Source: Ruminococcus flavefaciens (lineage in GTDB: Bacteria > Bacillota > Clostridia > Oscillospirales > Ruminococcaceae). From it: a stretch of 58,515 nucleotides of DNA. Within the stretch, counting starts at the first letter, position 1. Every line of letters begins with the position of its first letter. Under the pieces are notes generated by a model. That model was not told the origin of the DNA, searched no databases, and saw nothing but the letters and a program-made list of their open reading frames with translations. Shown one piece after another: positions 1-8,788 of the stretch. The stretch is from assembly GCA_002310115.1 (NCBI GenBank), contig DBYI01000001.1, positions 1-58,515 on the forward strand. Reading direction: 5' to 3'. A program made the translations under genes and the position numbers.

Positions 1-801
1 AGCAACTGGAACCAGGGTCAGCAGAATAATGACTGGAACAATCAGCAGAATAACAATAATTCCTGGTACAACTGGGAAGTAAATGATTGGAACAATCAGC
101 AGAACGGCAATCAGAACCAGGGCAATGGCAGCAGTGCATCAACAGGAGGCTTCAATAGCTCTGCTACAATGGCTGACGATTTCAGAACAGGTTCTTCACG
201 TTATTTCATAGCTTCTGATGGTTGGACCAATGGTAATCCTTTTGACTGTGGTTGGTATAAGTCTCAAACTGCTTTCAGGAATGGTGCGCTTGAGCTTACT
301 ATTGACAAGGATAACACTGGTAAGTATAACTATGCTGGTGCCGAGTACAGAACTAATGATTTCTATGGTTTTGGTTACTATGAAACATCTATGCAGGCTA
401 TAAAGAACAACGGTGTTGTATCTTCATTCTTCACATATACAGGTGAGTCTGACAACAATCCATGGGATGAGATAGACATCGAGATACTTGGTAAGGATAC
501 TACAAAGGTTCAGTTCAACTACTACACAAATGGTAAGGCTGATCATGAGAAGATGTATGATCTTGGTTTCGATGCTTCACAGGGCTTCCACACCTACGGC
601 TTCGACTGGCAGCGTGATCATATTACATGGTATGTTGACGGAAAGCCAGTATACACAGCTTATGACAACATTCCTCAGACACCAGGCAAACTTATGATGA
701 ATGTATGGCCTGGTACAGGTGTTGATGACTGGCTGAATCACTATGACGGTAGAACACCTCTAACAGCTCGTTATGAGTGGGCAACATACAACAAACAGTA
801 A
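1..801 (+). CDS. GH16 endo-beta-1,3-1,4-glucanase (lichenase), 5' end outside window
   Basis: The frame is open from base 1, so the start lies upstream. The first ~55 codons are a low-complexity linker rich in Asn, Gln, Trp and Gly. The remaining ~210 residues form a GH16 jelly-roll domain with the catalytic signature DEIDIE (nucleophile and acid/base Glu), encoded near 466-486. Family knowledge: lichenases cut beta-1,4 bonds next to beta-1,3 bonds in mixed-linkage glucans. The protein is probably secreted, with an N-terminal signal and possibly other modules not visible here. The Met at 169 lies inside the linker and is unlikely to be the real start. No dockerin follows the catalytic domain; the gene ends at 801 and is followed by a terminator. 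Confidence 0.9.
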   Translation, partial: SNWNQGQQNNDWNNQQNNNNSWYNWEVNDWNNQQNGNQNQGNGSSASTGGFNSSATMADDFRTGSSRYFIASDGWTNGNPFDCGWYKSQTAFRNGALELTIDKDNTGKYNYAGAEYRTNDFYGFGYYETSMQAIKNNGVVSSFFTYTGESDNNPWDEIDIEILGKDTTKVQFNYYTNGKADHEKMYDLGFDASQGFHTYGFDWQRDHITWYVDGKPVYTAYDNIPQTPGKLMMNVWPGTGVDDWLNHYDGRTPLTARYEWATYNKQ

Positions 802-841
802 GTGATAACTAAAGATCCTTTTATAAATTGAATAATATTTA

Positions 842-876
842 CGGGAGCAATATTTGCATATTGCTCCCGATTTTTT
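842..876 (+). terminator. Rho-independent terminator after the GH16 gene
   Basis: Perfect 12-bp stem (arm CGGGAGCAATAT, 842-853 with 858-869), 4-nt loop, then a T-rich tail (870-876). Confidence 0.9.
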
Positions 877-1039
877 AGGTAAAAATTATGTGTGGAACTG
901 TGTGGACATTCGAGGTTTTTTGGTGTTGTTTCTTGTAATAATCTTTAAAAAAATCACAAAACGTATACAATCCTTTGACACAATTCACATATTTGCTGCT
1001 ATCAAATTATACAATCCACCAAAGTTAATATATAACGTA

Positions 1040-1068
1040 TTGACAATGAGGAGAATATTGTGTAGAAT
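1040..1068 (+). promoter_or_regulatory. Probable sigma-A promoter of the sugar transporter operon
   Basis: TTGACA (1040-1045), 17-bp spacer, TAGAAT (1063-1068), about 90 bp before the solute-binding protein gene. The spacer 877-1156 is otherwise A/T-rich and holds no convincing gene. Confidence 0.6.
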
Positions 1069-1156
1069 ACTAATATCAGAAAGAAAGTTATAAATTAATG
1101 TAAGGCAATAATTTTTTCACATATTAATTTTAACATTATTTAAGGAGGAAAATCTA

Positions 1157-2377
1157 ATGAAAAAGTTTCTTGCAGTACTCTCAACTCTGGTGATGCTAGG
1201 TTCACTTGCTTCATGCGGCGACTCTTCAAGCACATCAGATAACAACAACAACAGCAGCAATAACGACACAAAAACTACTACCGAACCCAAAAAGGACGAC
1301 GCTGAAGCTAACAATGACAGCGGCGACTCTAACAGTGGCGGTAAGAAAACTGTCGGAATTGCTATGCCAACAAAATCTCTTGAGCGTTGGAACCGTGACG
1401 GCGAATATCTCAAAGAGCAGTTTGAGGCAGCAGGTTACGATGTTGAGCTTAAGTACTCAGATAATAAGACTGACCAGCAGAATAACGATATCCAGTCAAT
1501 GATTGCTGATAAGGTTGACCTTCTCCTTATAGCTGCTATCGATGGTGAGACCCTCTCTCAGACACTTGCTGATGCTAAGGCTGTAGATATTCCGGTTATC
1601 GCTTATGACCGTCTTATAATGAATACAGATGCAGTTTCATATTATGTTTCATTCGATAACTATACTGTTGGAAAGCTGCAGGGTGAGTTTGTACGTGATA
1701 CTCTTAAGCTTGACAGTGAGGCTGGTCCTTTTAATATTGAATTTACAGCTGGCGATCCTGCTGATAATAACGCTGGTTTCTTCTTTAGAGGTGCATATGA
1801 GGCTCTTGAGTCATACATCAAGGAGGGCAAGCTTGTAATCCCATCAGGAAAAACAACTTTCGAGCAGGTTGCTACTCCAACATGGTCAACAGATAAAGCA
1901 TTTGAGAATATGCAGAATACTCTTGCTTCATATTATTCAGGTGGAACACAGCTCGATGTTGCTCTCTGCTCCAATGATTCAACTGCTCTTGGTGTTGCAA
2001 AGGCTATCGACACTGACTATATCGGAAGCAATACTCCAATTGTAACAGGTCAGGATGGCGATATTGCAAATCTTCAGAATATCGTAGACGGTAAGCAGTC
2101 AATGACAGTATATAAGAACGTTAGCGATGAGGCAGGCGTTACTCTTGACGTTGCAAAGGCTATTCTCTCTGGTCAGACACCTGACGGAAGTCTCTCACTT
2201 TCAGCAGAGGCAAAGTATGATACAGATTCATATGATAACGGCGTTAAGAAAGTTCCATCATATCTGCTCGTTCCTTATGTTATTACTAAGGATTCGCTTG
2301 AGAAGCTTGTAGATACAGGACTTTATAAGTGGGATAGCGACAATAAGTATCTTGAATCAACAGCTTCAACAACTTGA
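1157..2377 (+). CDS. Multiple-monosaccharide ABC transporter, substrate-binding lipoprotein (ChvE-like)
   Basis: 406 residues. A type II signal peptide ends in the lipobox LASC (Cys20), so the mature protein is lipid-anchored. An acidic Ser/Asn/Thr-rich tether (about 20-65) follows, then a periplasmic-binding-protein fold of the sugar-binding LacI/ribose type starting at KTVGIAMP. Gene order with a two-domain MglA-type ATPase and an MmsB-type permease matches the ChvE-MmsA-MmsB (GguAB) sugar systems. The substrate cannot be fixed from sequence; xylose, arabinose, galactose or glucose are all possible. Start: ATG with TAAGGAGGA at the right distance. A terminator follows the gene and should let the binding protein be made in excess over the ATPase and permease. 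Confidence 0.9.
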   Translation: MKKFLAVLSTLVMLGSLASCGDSSSTSDNNNNSSNNDTKTTTEPKKDDAEANNDSGDSNSGGKKTVGIAMPTKSLERWNRDGEYLKEQFEAAGYDVELKYSDNKTDQQNNDIQSMIADKVDLLLIAAIDGETLSQTLADAKAVDIPVIAYDRLIMNTDAVSYYVSFDNYTVGKLQGEFVRDTLKLDSEAGPFNIEFTAGDPADNNAGFFFRGAYEALESYIKEGKLVIPSGKTTFEQVATPTWSTDKAFENMQNTLASYYSGGTQLDVALCSNDSTALGVAKAIDTDYIGSNTPIVTGQDGDIANLQNIVDGKQSMTVYKNVSDEAGVTLDVAKAILSGQTPDGSLSLSAEAKYDTDSYDNGVKKVPSYLLVPYVITKDSLEKLVDTGLYKWDSDNKYLESTASTT

Positions 2378-2412
2378 TGACAAAATAGCATTATTATAAT
2401 GTCTGAAAATAG

Positions 2413-2439
2413 GGGACGGACTGAGTCTGTCCCTTTTTT
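2413..2439 (+). terminator. Intra-operon terminator/attenuator
   Basis: 9-bp stem (GGGACGGAC with GTCTGTCCC, one G-T pair), TGA loop and six T. It sits between the binding-protein and ATPase genes. Confidence 0.8.
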
Positions 2440-2514
2440 CTAAATGTAATTAGGTGCATTCGGAGAAAACACGTCGGAAAACGTTGCTTCAGACATGGTA
2501 AAGGAGGGATATAA

Positions 2515-4050
2515 TTGGCAGAGTTTATTCTTGAAATGAAAAATATAACAAAAGAGTTTCCGGGTGTTAAGGCTCTCGATAATGTTAATCTACAGGTACG
2601 TCCTGGCGAGATACACGCTCTAGTAGGCGAAAACGGTGCAGGAAAATCTACTCTTATGAATGTTCTCAGTGGAACATATCCTTTTGGAAGTTATACAGGT
2701 GATATCGTGTATAACGGTGATGTCTGCCAATTCAAAACACTTCACGACAGTGAAGAAAAGGGAATAGTTATTATACACCAGGAGCTTGCGTTAATCCCTG
2801 AGCTTTCAATTGGTGAGAATATGTTCCTCGGAAATGAGCGTAAAGGTAGATTCGGTATAGACTGGGACAGAACCTATCATGAAGCCGGAGAGCATATGAA
2901 ACAGGTTGGTCTTAAGGAGGAGGCAACCACTCTCATAAAGGATATCGGTACAGGTAAACAGCAGCTTGTTGAAATAGCAAAAGCACTCAGTAAGAACGTT
3001 AAGTTGCTTATACTTGACGAGCCGACTTCCTCGCTTAATGAAGAGGATTCAAGAATGCTCCTCGATCTTCTTCTTGGTTTCAAGAAAGACGGCATGACTT
3101 CAATCATTATTTCCCATAAGCTCAACGAAATTTCTTACGTTGCTGATAAGATTACAGTACTTCGTGACGGATCGACTATTGAGACTATCGACAATGAAGC
3201 TCATAATATCGATGAGGCACGTATTATCCGCGGAATGGTCGGTCGTGAACTCAGTGACCGTTATCCTGCACGTGAGCATAATGTCAGCGACAAAATTGGC
3301 ATGGAGGTTAAAAACTGGAGTGTACACCATCCAATATATGACGAGAAGAAAGTCGTTGACAACGTTTCGTTCAATGTTCACCGCGGTGAGATAGTAGGCT
3401 TCTCTGGCCTGCAGGGTGCAGGACGTACTGAGCTTGCAATGTCTATTTTCGGAAGGTCGTATGGTACAAACATCAGCGGCGAGCTGAAAATCGATGGTAA
3501 AGACAAGAACCTCAGAAATGTTCGTGATGCTATCGAAGCAGGTCTTGCTTACGTTACCGAAGACAGAAAGGGAAACGGTCTTATCCTCGAGCAGAGCATC
3601 GCTCAAAATACCACAATGGCACGACTTGAAAAGGTCTGCAATAGAGGTATAGTTGACGTTAACAAGGAAAATGCGGTCGCAGAAGATTACAAGGAGAAAC
3701 TTCGTACAAAGACACCATCAGTACAGCAGGCTGTCGGTAATCTTTCTGGTGGTAATCAGCAGAAGGTGTTGCTAGCCAAGTGGATGTTTGCTGATCCTGA
3801 GGTACTCATACTCGACGAACCGACAAGAGGTATCGATGTTGGCGCCAAGTACGAGATATATTGCATAATGAATGACCTTGTGGCACAGGGCAAATCCGTT
3901 ATAATGATATCCTCTGAAATGCCCGAACTGCTTGGTATGTGCGATCGTATATACGTTATGAACGAAGGCAGAATGGTTGCGGAAATGCCTGCATCAGAAG
4001 CAACGCAGGAAAAGATAATGTCCGCTATCCTTCAGTCTGACAAAAAATAA
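2515..4050 (+). CDS. Sugar ABC transporter ATP-binding protein, two ABC domains (MmsA/XylG-like)
   Basis: 511 residues. The N-terminal ABC domain has Walker A GENGAGKS and Walker B LLILDEPTSS. The C-terminal domain has the degenerate P-loop GLQGAGRT, signature LSGGNQQK and Walker B VLILDEPTRG. This asymmetry is usual for MglA/XylG/MmsA proteins. It powers sugar uptake with the permease encoded next. The start is TTG at 2515: it lies 6 nt after AAGGAGGG (2501-2508), and the nearest upstream ATG is out of frame. The length is typical of the family. Confidence 0.92.
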   Translation: MAEFILEMKNITKEFPGVKALDNVNLQVRPGEIHALVGENGAGKSTLMNVLSGTYPFGSYTGDIVYNGDVCQFKTLHDSEEKGIVIIHQELALIPELSIGENMFLGNERKGRFGIDWDRTYHEAGEHMKQVGLKEEATTLIKDIGTGKQQLVEIAKALSKNVKLLILDEPTSSLNEEDSRMLLDLLLGFKKDGMTSIIISHKLNEISYVADKITVLRDGSTIETIDNEAHNIDEARIIRGMVGRELSDRYPAREHNVSDKIGMEVKNWSVHHPIYDEKKVVDNVSFNVHRGEIVGFSGLQGAGRTELAMSIFGRSYGTNISGELKIDGKDKNLRNVRDAIEAGLAYVTEDRKGNGLILEQSIAQNTTMARLEKVCNRGIVDVNKENAVAEDYKEKLRTKTPSVQQAVGNLSGGNQQKVLLAKWMFADPEVLILDEPTRGIDVGAKYEIYCIMNDLVAQGKSVIMISSEMPELLGMCDRIYVMNEGRMVAEMPASEATQEKIMSAILQSDKK

Positions 4051-4069
4051 ATGATCGAGGGAGTGTAAC

Positions 4070-5251
4070 ATGAACGCTAAAACATTCATAAAAAAGTACA
4101 CGATGGTCATAGCACTCGTCGTTGTATTTATATTCTTTTCTCTCTGGACAGAGGGACGACTTCTTTATCCACAAAATCTTTCAAACCTTTTGATACAGAA
4201 CGCTTACGTTCTGGTGCTCGCTTGCGGTATGCTCATGTGCATCCTTACAGGTGGTAACATTGACCTTTCTGTAGGATCAACGGTTTGCCTCATTGGTGCC
4301 ATAGCGGCTCAGATGCTGACAAAGCATAATATGAATCCGATAGTTGTTATTCTTCTCTGCCTGATATTTGCATGTCTTATAGGTATGTGGCAGGGATTCT
4401 GGATTGGTTACATACACATTCCGCCATTTATCTGTACTCTTGCTGGAATGTTCCTGTTCAGAGGCTTCGGACGTGCAATACTCGACTCAAAGACTATCTC
4501 TATTCCACAGTCTGACGGTACTGTAGGTAAAAAGTTCCTTGATATATTCGCTTCTTATATTGAAGTTCCTGGAATTGATACAAAGGAAGTAAAGTGGTCT
4601 GCTTTCGTTTTAGGAATCATTATTGCAGCAGCTCTGATTGTAATTACAGTTCTCAATCGTATCAAGAAGGCTAAGAAGGGCTATAAGCAGATATCTGCTG
4701 TATCACAGTTCGCTAAGATAATCGTTATCGACATTCTAGTGCTTGCTTATACATGGAAGATAGCACACTATAAGGGAATTCCAGTAATGGCTATTTGGGT
4801 ACTTGCAATAGTATTCATTTATGCATTCATTACATCAAAGACTGCTTTCGGACGTTACTTCTATGCAGTCGGTGGAAATGAAAAGGCTACAAAACTTTCA
4901 GGTATTGACACAAAGAAGGTTTATTTCCTAGCTTATACATCCATGTCGCTTCTTGCTGGTCTTTCAGGACTTCTTGTTGCAGCACGTGTTGGATCTGTAA
5001 ATGGTGATACTGGTAACTCGTTCGAAATGGACGCTATCGGTTCGTGTTTCATCGGCGGTGCTTCAGCATACGGTGGAAGCGGTACTGTAGGCGGCGTAGT
5101 AGTCGGAGCTATCCTTCTTGGCGTTATCAATCAGGGTATGTCTATCAAAGGCCTTGATAACAACTGGCAGTACGTAGTCAAGGGTGCAGTTCTTCTTATA
5201 GCTGTTATATTTGACGTTGTATCAAACAAAAAGACAGGTAAGGCTGGCTGA
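4070..5251 (+). CDS. Sugar ABC transporter permease (MmsB-like)
   Basis: 393 residues with about ten hydrophobic segments, of the branched-chain/ribose permease family (RbsC/XylH/MmsB). Characteristic stretches include LTGGNIDLSVGS near residue 60 and a Gly-rich AYGGSGTVGG segment near 340. It starts 19 bp after the ATPase stop, with a GAGGGAG ribosome site. The central cytoplasmic insertion is Lys-rich, as in MmsB-type permeases. Confidence 0.9.
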   Translation: MNAKTFIKKYTMVIALVVVFIFFSLWTEGRLLYPQNLSNLLIQNAYVLVLACGMLMCILTGGNIDLSVGSTVCLIGAIAAQMLTKHNMNPIVVILLCLIFACLIGMWQGFWIGYIHIPPFICTLAGMFLFRGFGRAILDSKTISIPQSDGTVGKKFLDIFASYIEVPGIDTKEVKWSAFVLGIIIAAALIVITVLNRIKKAKKGYKQISAVSQFAKIIVIDILVLAYTWKIAHYKGIPVMAIWVLAIVFIYAFITSKTAFGRYFYAVGGNEKATKLSGIDTKKVYFLAYTSMSLLAGLSGLLVAARVGSVNGDTGNSFEMDAIGSCFIGGASAYGGSGTVGGVVVGAILLGVINQGMSIKGLDNNWQYVVKGAVLLIAVIFDVVSNKKTGKAG

Positions 5252-5323
5252 TAAAGATGTTTGCGGCTCAGGAAACAATATCCTGGGCCGTACTCTTAGT
5301 TTATAGCATTGCGAGGTAAAAAG

Positions 5324-5611
5324 ATGAATGGGATAAAATACGATACAGAAAAACTTTCAAAGGCAGGAAAAGGAGCAGTATTAAGAGTTGTTGTCGCAGT
5401 ATATATCGCATATCTTGCCTTTAAGATAGTTTCAGCAGACAATACTTCCATGAGTGTTACTGTCTCTCGTATTATCGGAGCACTTTTCTTGGCAGCGGAT
5501 ATTGCTTTTATTATTTATACCTATAATCAGTTCCACAAGGAAATGAAAGCTGCCGTTTTAGCTAATGAAGCTACCGAAACGGATGAGGAAGAAGAGGAGA
5601 CTGATGAGTGA
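5324..5611 (+). CDS. Small two-pass membrane protein of unknown function
   Basis: 95 residues from ATG 5324, which is preceded by GCGAGG at 5311-5316; an in-frame TTG at 5309 is less well placed. Two hydrophobic segments (about 20-40 and 52-75) are followed by an acidic tail (EEEEETDE). It lies 72 bp after the permease. The spacer holds a 9-bp hairpin (5265-5289) without a T-run. I do not recognise the family; co-transcription with the transporter is likely. Confidence 0.65.
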   Translation: MNGIKYDTEKLSKAGKGAVLRVVVAVYIAYLAFKIVSADNTSMSVTVSRIIGALFLAADIAFIIYTYNQFHKEMKAAVLANEATETDEEEEETDE

Positions 5612-6047
5612 ATATAAAAACGGTCTTGCTTCTGTGAGGGCTCTTTATGATGAGTATATCTCAGAGGTAGAGAAGCTTGAGTACAGTAAAAAGCCGACTG
5701 ACGGACTTTTGGGTTTTGGAAAGAAATCTTCAGATGATTCCTGCAATGACTTCTTTTCGAAACAGCTAAAAAAAACACTTGAGAACTATGCTGAAGAAAA
5801 GCCTGATTCTTCAGATATTAGTATAGTTCTAGAGTACATATATAGCATCCAGAACGAGCATAAAGATCTAGTCAGCGCTTACTGGCTCATGAAAGCTGCA
5901 CATGGCTTCACTGAGGTGCTTGTGGGAATGCTTTCACGTGAAGATGCTTCTAAGCTCTATGAGTTTTATGATAAAATAATTCCACGCCGTGATAGATTCC
6001 CTGTGCAGAAAAAGATTTTAAAAGCACTTAAAATGGCCACAAAATGA
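5604..6047 (+). CDS. Hypothetical helical protein
   Basis: 147 residues from ATG 5604, overlapping the previous gene by 8 bp, with AGAGGAGA directly upstream; longer in-frame starts lie inside the previous gene and lack such a site. Predicted soluble and helical, with no motif I recognise. The overlap suggests translational coupling to the small membrane protein, as the last gene of the transporter operon. Confidence 0.65.
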   Translation: MSEYKNGLASVRALYDEYISEVEKLEYSKKPTDGLLGFGKKSSDDSCNDFFSKQLKKTLENYAEEKPDSSDISIVLEYIYSIQNEHKDLVSAYWLMKAAHGFTEVLVGMLSREDASKLYEFYDKIIPRRDRFPVQKKILKALKMATK

Positions 6048-6093
6048 TATCGTTGGAATAAAAATGTGTTCATATTCTTGTGTTATAAGACAG

Positions 6094-6130
6094 AAAAATG
6101 GAAACGGTGCTTTATACTGTTTCCATTTTT
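6094..6130 (+). terminator. Terminator of the transporter operon
   Basis: A long stem (arm AAAAATGGAAAC, 6094-6105) pairs with 6119-6130 and ends in a T-run. Its A/T symmetry could let it work on both strands. Confidence 0.75.
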
Positions 6131-6261
6131 ACATTGATTTATATATTGGGATACTTATGAGAATGTATGAGCGTAACATTTCATCACTATTTGTGAAGGA
6201 TAGTGTCCAGTAAATTAAATCTCGCACGCAATAGTTAAAAAATAAATTTTTCTTAAATCTA

Positions 6262-6290
6262 TTGACAGCTTTTAACTTTTCTGATATAAT
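6262..6290 (+). promoter_or_regulatory. Promoter of tRNA-Trp
   Basis: TTGACA (6262-6267), 17-bp spacer, TATAAT (6285-6290): perfect consensus boxes about 33 bp upstream of the tRNA. Confidence 0.85.
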
Positions 6291-6322
6291 TAATGTGTTG
6301 TGATTGGTTAAAAATCATAAAT

Positions 6323-6398
6323 AGGGGTATAGCTCAGTTGGTAGAGCAGCGGTCTCCAAAACCGCGTGCCGAGGGTTCAAGTCCTTCTGCCCCTGCCA
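6323..6398 (+). tRNA. tRNA-Trp (anticodon CCA)
   Basis: Acceptor stem AGGGGTA pairs with TGCCCCT; discriminator G and encoded CCA. Anticodon stem GCGGT/ACCGC holds loop CTCCAAA, with the CCA anticodon at 6356-6358. The T arm contains GGTTCAAGTCC. The gene is intact; its 3' half (6354-6398) is the attachment site of integrated elements and is repeated downstream. Confidence 0.95.
6354..6398 (+). repeat. attL of element 1 (3' half of tRNA-Trp)
   Basis: A 45-bp direct repeat runs from the anticodon loop to the CCA end and is identical to 33053-33097. Identity stops on both sides (T versus G before, A versus G after). This is the usual target of tyrosine integrases, and the integrase gene lies 130 bp inside. 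Confidence 0.92.
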
Positions 6399-6401
6399 AA
6401 A

Positions 6402-6430
6402 AACGCCGTAAATTAGCCGTTTACGGCGTT
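6402..6430 (+). terminator. Hairpin after tRNA-Trp
   Basis: Perfect 11-bp stem (AACGCCGTAAA, 6402-6412 with 6420-6430) with a weak T-tail. It lies inside the element, so the element appears to bring its own terminator for the tRNA. Confidence 0.7.
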
Positions 6431-6454
6431 TATCATTTATGAACGCCGATTTTT

Positions 6455-6476
6455 TCTAACACTTTTCTAACACTTT
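6455..6476. repeat. Arm-type integrase site, left end of element 1
   Basis: Two tandem copies of the 11-mer TCTAACACTTT. The same pair recurs at 32850-32871, just inside the right end. This pattern of paired short repeats inside both ends is typical of arm-binding sites for tyrosine integrases. Confidence 0.8.
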
Positions 6477-6529
6477 GAATTTGTTCGTGTCCTGCGCGGA
6501 GCTGTCAAAAGTTCTGCGCAGGACTTATT

Positions 6530-7750
6530 TTATTCATTTACGGCAAGCGCTCGGGCTATCATAGCTGCTGAATTTTCCTTGCTTGAGTAGTCCAGATGAG
6601 CATAAATGTTGGCTGTTACCTCGAATGTCGAGTGCCCAAGCCAGTCCTGTATCGCCTTCATCGGTACTCCGCTTTTCAGCAATAAGCTGGCACAGGTGTG
6701 CCGCAAATCATGATAGCGTATGTGGCGGAAGCCGTTTTCCTTGATGAGCTTGCCGAACTGAACTGTTATGAAATTCGGGCGCATCAGCTTGCCTGTGGCG
6801 TCGGTGCAGACGTAATCGTCATAGTCGTGGCAGTATGCTCCCCACAGAACTGAGGCGTTCATCTTCTGCTGCTGTCTGTGGTATAGCAGTTCGTCTTCCA
6901 CGTCTTTGATTAGTGGGAGCGTTCTGTTGCTCGACTGGTTCTTCATTCTGTCGAAGCCTTTGGGCTGGAGCTTGCCGCATATATTGGCTTCGACTACCTT
7001 ATGGGAAATCGAGATTGTCTTGTTCTGGAAGTCGATGTTGCTCCATTTTACCCCGAGTGCTTCGCTGCGCCTGAGTCCGTAGTACGCTGCAAGCATTATC
7101 GGAATGTACACGGGAGTCTCCCTCGCCGCTGTCAGCAGGTCTTTCAGCTCCACCTCGCTGTAAAAAGTCGCACGGTAGCGTTCCTGCTTGGGACGGTCTG
7201 CGTGGTCGCAGGGATTATCGCCGAGGAGCTCCTTCTTCACCGCATACCTGAACGCCGCATGGATAAGTCCATGATAGCGCAGAGCCGACGTTCCCGACAG
7301 TCCTGCTTCTTCAAGGCAGGCGTAGAAATCGTTCAGGTCCTCGCCTGTAAGGTCGCCGACCGTGATACCGCTCTTCCCGAAGAATTCGCTTATCCTGCCG
7401 CTTACCATTTTCCTGTAGCCGTCTATTGTGGACGGCTGAAGCCTGTTTGACGCTGAATCTATCCAGTCCGTGAGAAATTCCGCTATCGGCTGAGACTGTA
7501 TCTCCTCACGCCGCTGAATGAACTGCTCGGGAGCTTTCTTCTTGCTGACGGCTCTCATGAGCTTTCGCTGACTGCGGTTGTACTCATCAAGCACCTCCGT
7601 CATACGAGCCTTTGCCGCTTTTTTGCTGCCGTTGCTGTCAAGTCCGAGCGATACCCACTTTATCGAGCGTTTGCCGCTGCGGTCGTACAGATTCACAAGC
7701 ACATAGTACTTGCCGTTTTTTACCTGCAGATTTCCTGTTACTTCTTTCAT
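6530..7750 (-). CDS. Site-specific tyrosine recombinase (integrase 1)
   Basis: 406 residues. The N-terminal ~60 residues form an arm-binding domain (starts VTGNLQ), then a SAM-like core-binding domain (about 95-180) and a catalytic domain. Visible catalytic positions are Arg in YYGLRRSEALG, HDLRHTCAS (HxxR), LGHS and the Tyr in ANIYAHLD. It reads toward attL and lies 132 bp from it. AGGAGG precedes the ATG. It resembles integrase 2 (8789-10003) over its whole length, so one may be redundant or belong to a nested element. No excisionase gene is directly upstream of this copy. Confidence 0.93.
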   Translation of the reverse strand: MKEVTGNLQVKNGKYYVLVNLYDRSGKRSIKWVSLGLDSNGSKKAAKARMTEVLDEYNRSQRKLMRAVSKKKAPEQFIQRREEIQSQPIAEFLTDWIDSASNRLQPSTIDGYRKMVSGRISEFFGKSGITVGDLTGEDLNDFYACLEEAGLSGTSALRYHGLIHAAFRYAVKKELLGDNPCDHADRPKQERYRATFYSEVELKDLLTAARETPVYIPIMLAAYYGLRRSEALGVKWSNIDFQNKTISISHKVVEANICGKLQPKGFDRMKNQSSNRTLPLIKDVEDELLYHRQQQKMNASVLWGAYCHDYDDYVCTDATGKLMRPNFITVQFGKLIKENGFRHIRYHDLRHTCASLLLKSGVPMKAIQDWLGHSTFEVTANIYAHLDYSSKENSAAMIARALAVNE

Positions 7751-7868
7751 TTTTACCTCCTGTTTCGGAAATCCGCTTCAGCGACTACAGTATACCACAA
7801 CCGTTGCCGAAAAAGCAATATTCGGACTCAGAATTAAGATTTCAGACACATTTTCCTTCGAAAATTAG

Positions 7869-7898
7869 TTGACATAATTTTATTTATAGTGATATAAT
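7869..7898 (+). promoter_or_regulatory. Promoter of the 7958 gene
   Basis: TTGACA (7869-7874), 18-bp spacer, TATAAT (7893-7898). Confidence 0.7.
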
Positions 7899-7957
7899 TA
7901 ATAATATTCATTAGATTTTATCATCAATTACAACTAATATAAAAAGAGGCGAATAAA

Positions 7958-8590
7958 ATGTATCCAACAGGTAGCTTTGACCGTTTTAAATGCGATATTT
8001 TAGAAAAATACGAAGAATTTGAATTCATAACTTTTGGTATTTTAATTGCTGATAGTCGACAATCATGTACAAAAGATTATATATTGAATTATGTCGATAT
8101 GTTTAATGATCAGTCTGACAGATATTTCGATTTTTTTATTCCAGGTTATTCTGAATATCCATCAAAAGATGATGCAAGAGATTTTATAGCCATTGGCGAA
8201 AAGAAGTATTATTTCAGTTATCAACAGTTTAAAGAATTCATTTATGGGTTAGAAAACTTCTTTTCTTTAAAATTTAGATACACATTCAATCCTATGCTTA
8301 TTCTAATGTCAATGAAACCAGGTCATTTTGATAGTACTGAATTTATTATTCTTGAACTGGATGATTTGAATGAGTATGGAATACGAAGATCAGGTGAATT
8401 ATTCAGAATGATTTTTGATAAAGCAAGATACTCCAATGATCTTAGAGAAATACGCTCTGAGTTCAAAAAAACTTATATAAAAAATAATTGCCTTGATTCA
8501 ATAATAAACGCTATCTCTCCGTCTTGGATTCTTGAATTAAACAAATCATATGGAAACGCAAAACGCTACAAAATAAAAGGACTTAAATAA
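7958..8590 (+). CDS. Hypothetical protein between two integrase genes
   Basis: 210 residues, rich in Phe, Tyr, Asp and Lys, with no signal peptide or membrane segment. A strong promoter and an AAGAGG ribosome site support expression. The DNA is clearly more A/T-rich than the integrase genes on either side, which points to separate acquisition. I do not recognise a domain. A lone accessory gene next to an integrase is often cargo (defence or regulation), but nothing in the sequence proves this. Confidence 0.7.
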   Translation: MYPTGSFDRFKCDILEKYEEFEFITFGILIADSRQSCTKDYILNYVDMFNDQSDRYFDFFIPGYSEYPSKDDARDFIAIGEKKYYFSYQQFKEFIYGLENFFSLKFRYTFNPMLILMSMKPGHFDSTEFIILELDDLNEYGIRRSGELFRMIFDKARYSNDLREIRSEFKKTYIKNNCLDSIINAISPSWILELNKSYGNAKRYKIKGLK

Positions 8591-8728
8591 GGATACTAAT
8601 TATTATCCATATCATCATAATAATATCTACCATACTAAATCTTCAGAACAAGCAAGATTATTTCCAACCAATATTTAATTAGTTCAAAGCTAATCAAACT
8701 TAGAATTCAGATGTTTGTGGAAGCAAAA

Positions 8729-8757
8729 AATAAACCGGAAAGTGGTTAGCTTTCCGG
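8729..8757 (-). terminator. Terminator downstream of integrase 2
   Basis: 8-bp stem (CCGGAAAG, 8735-8742 with 8750-8757). On the minus strand it is followed by a T-rich run. Its loop TGGTTAG resembles the TGGTTTG loop of the first hairpin in the 10.3-kb array. Confidence 0.7.
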
Positions 8758-8788
8758 CTATTACAACACCACAACAGTTGTGTCAACC

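Noticed and set aside
3100..3606. 168-codon antisense frame in the transporter ATPase gene
   Set aside because: Shadow of a well-conserved ABC protein with all motifs in the sense frame.
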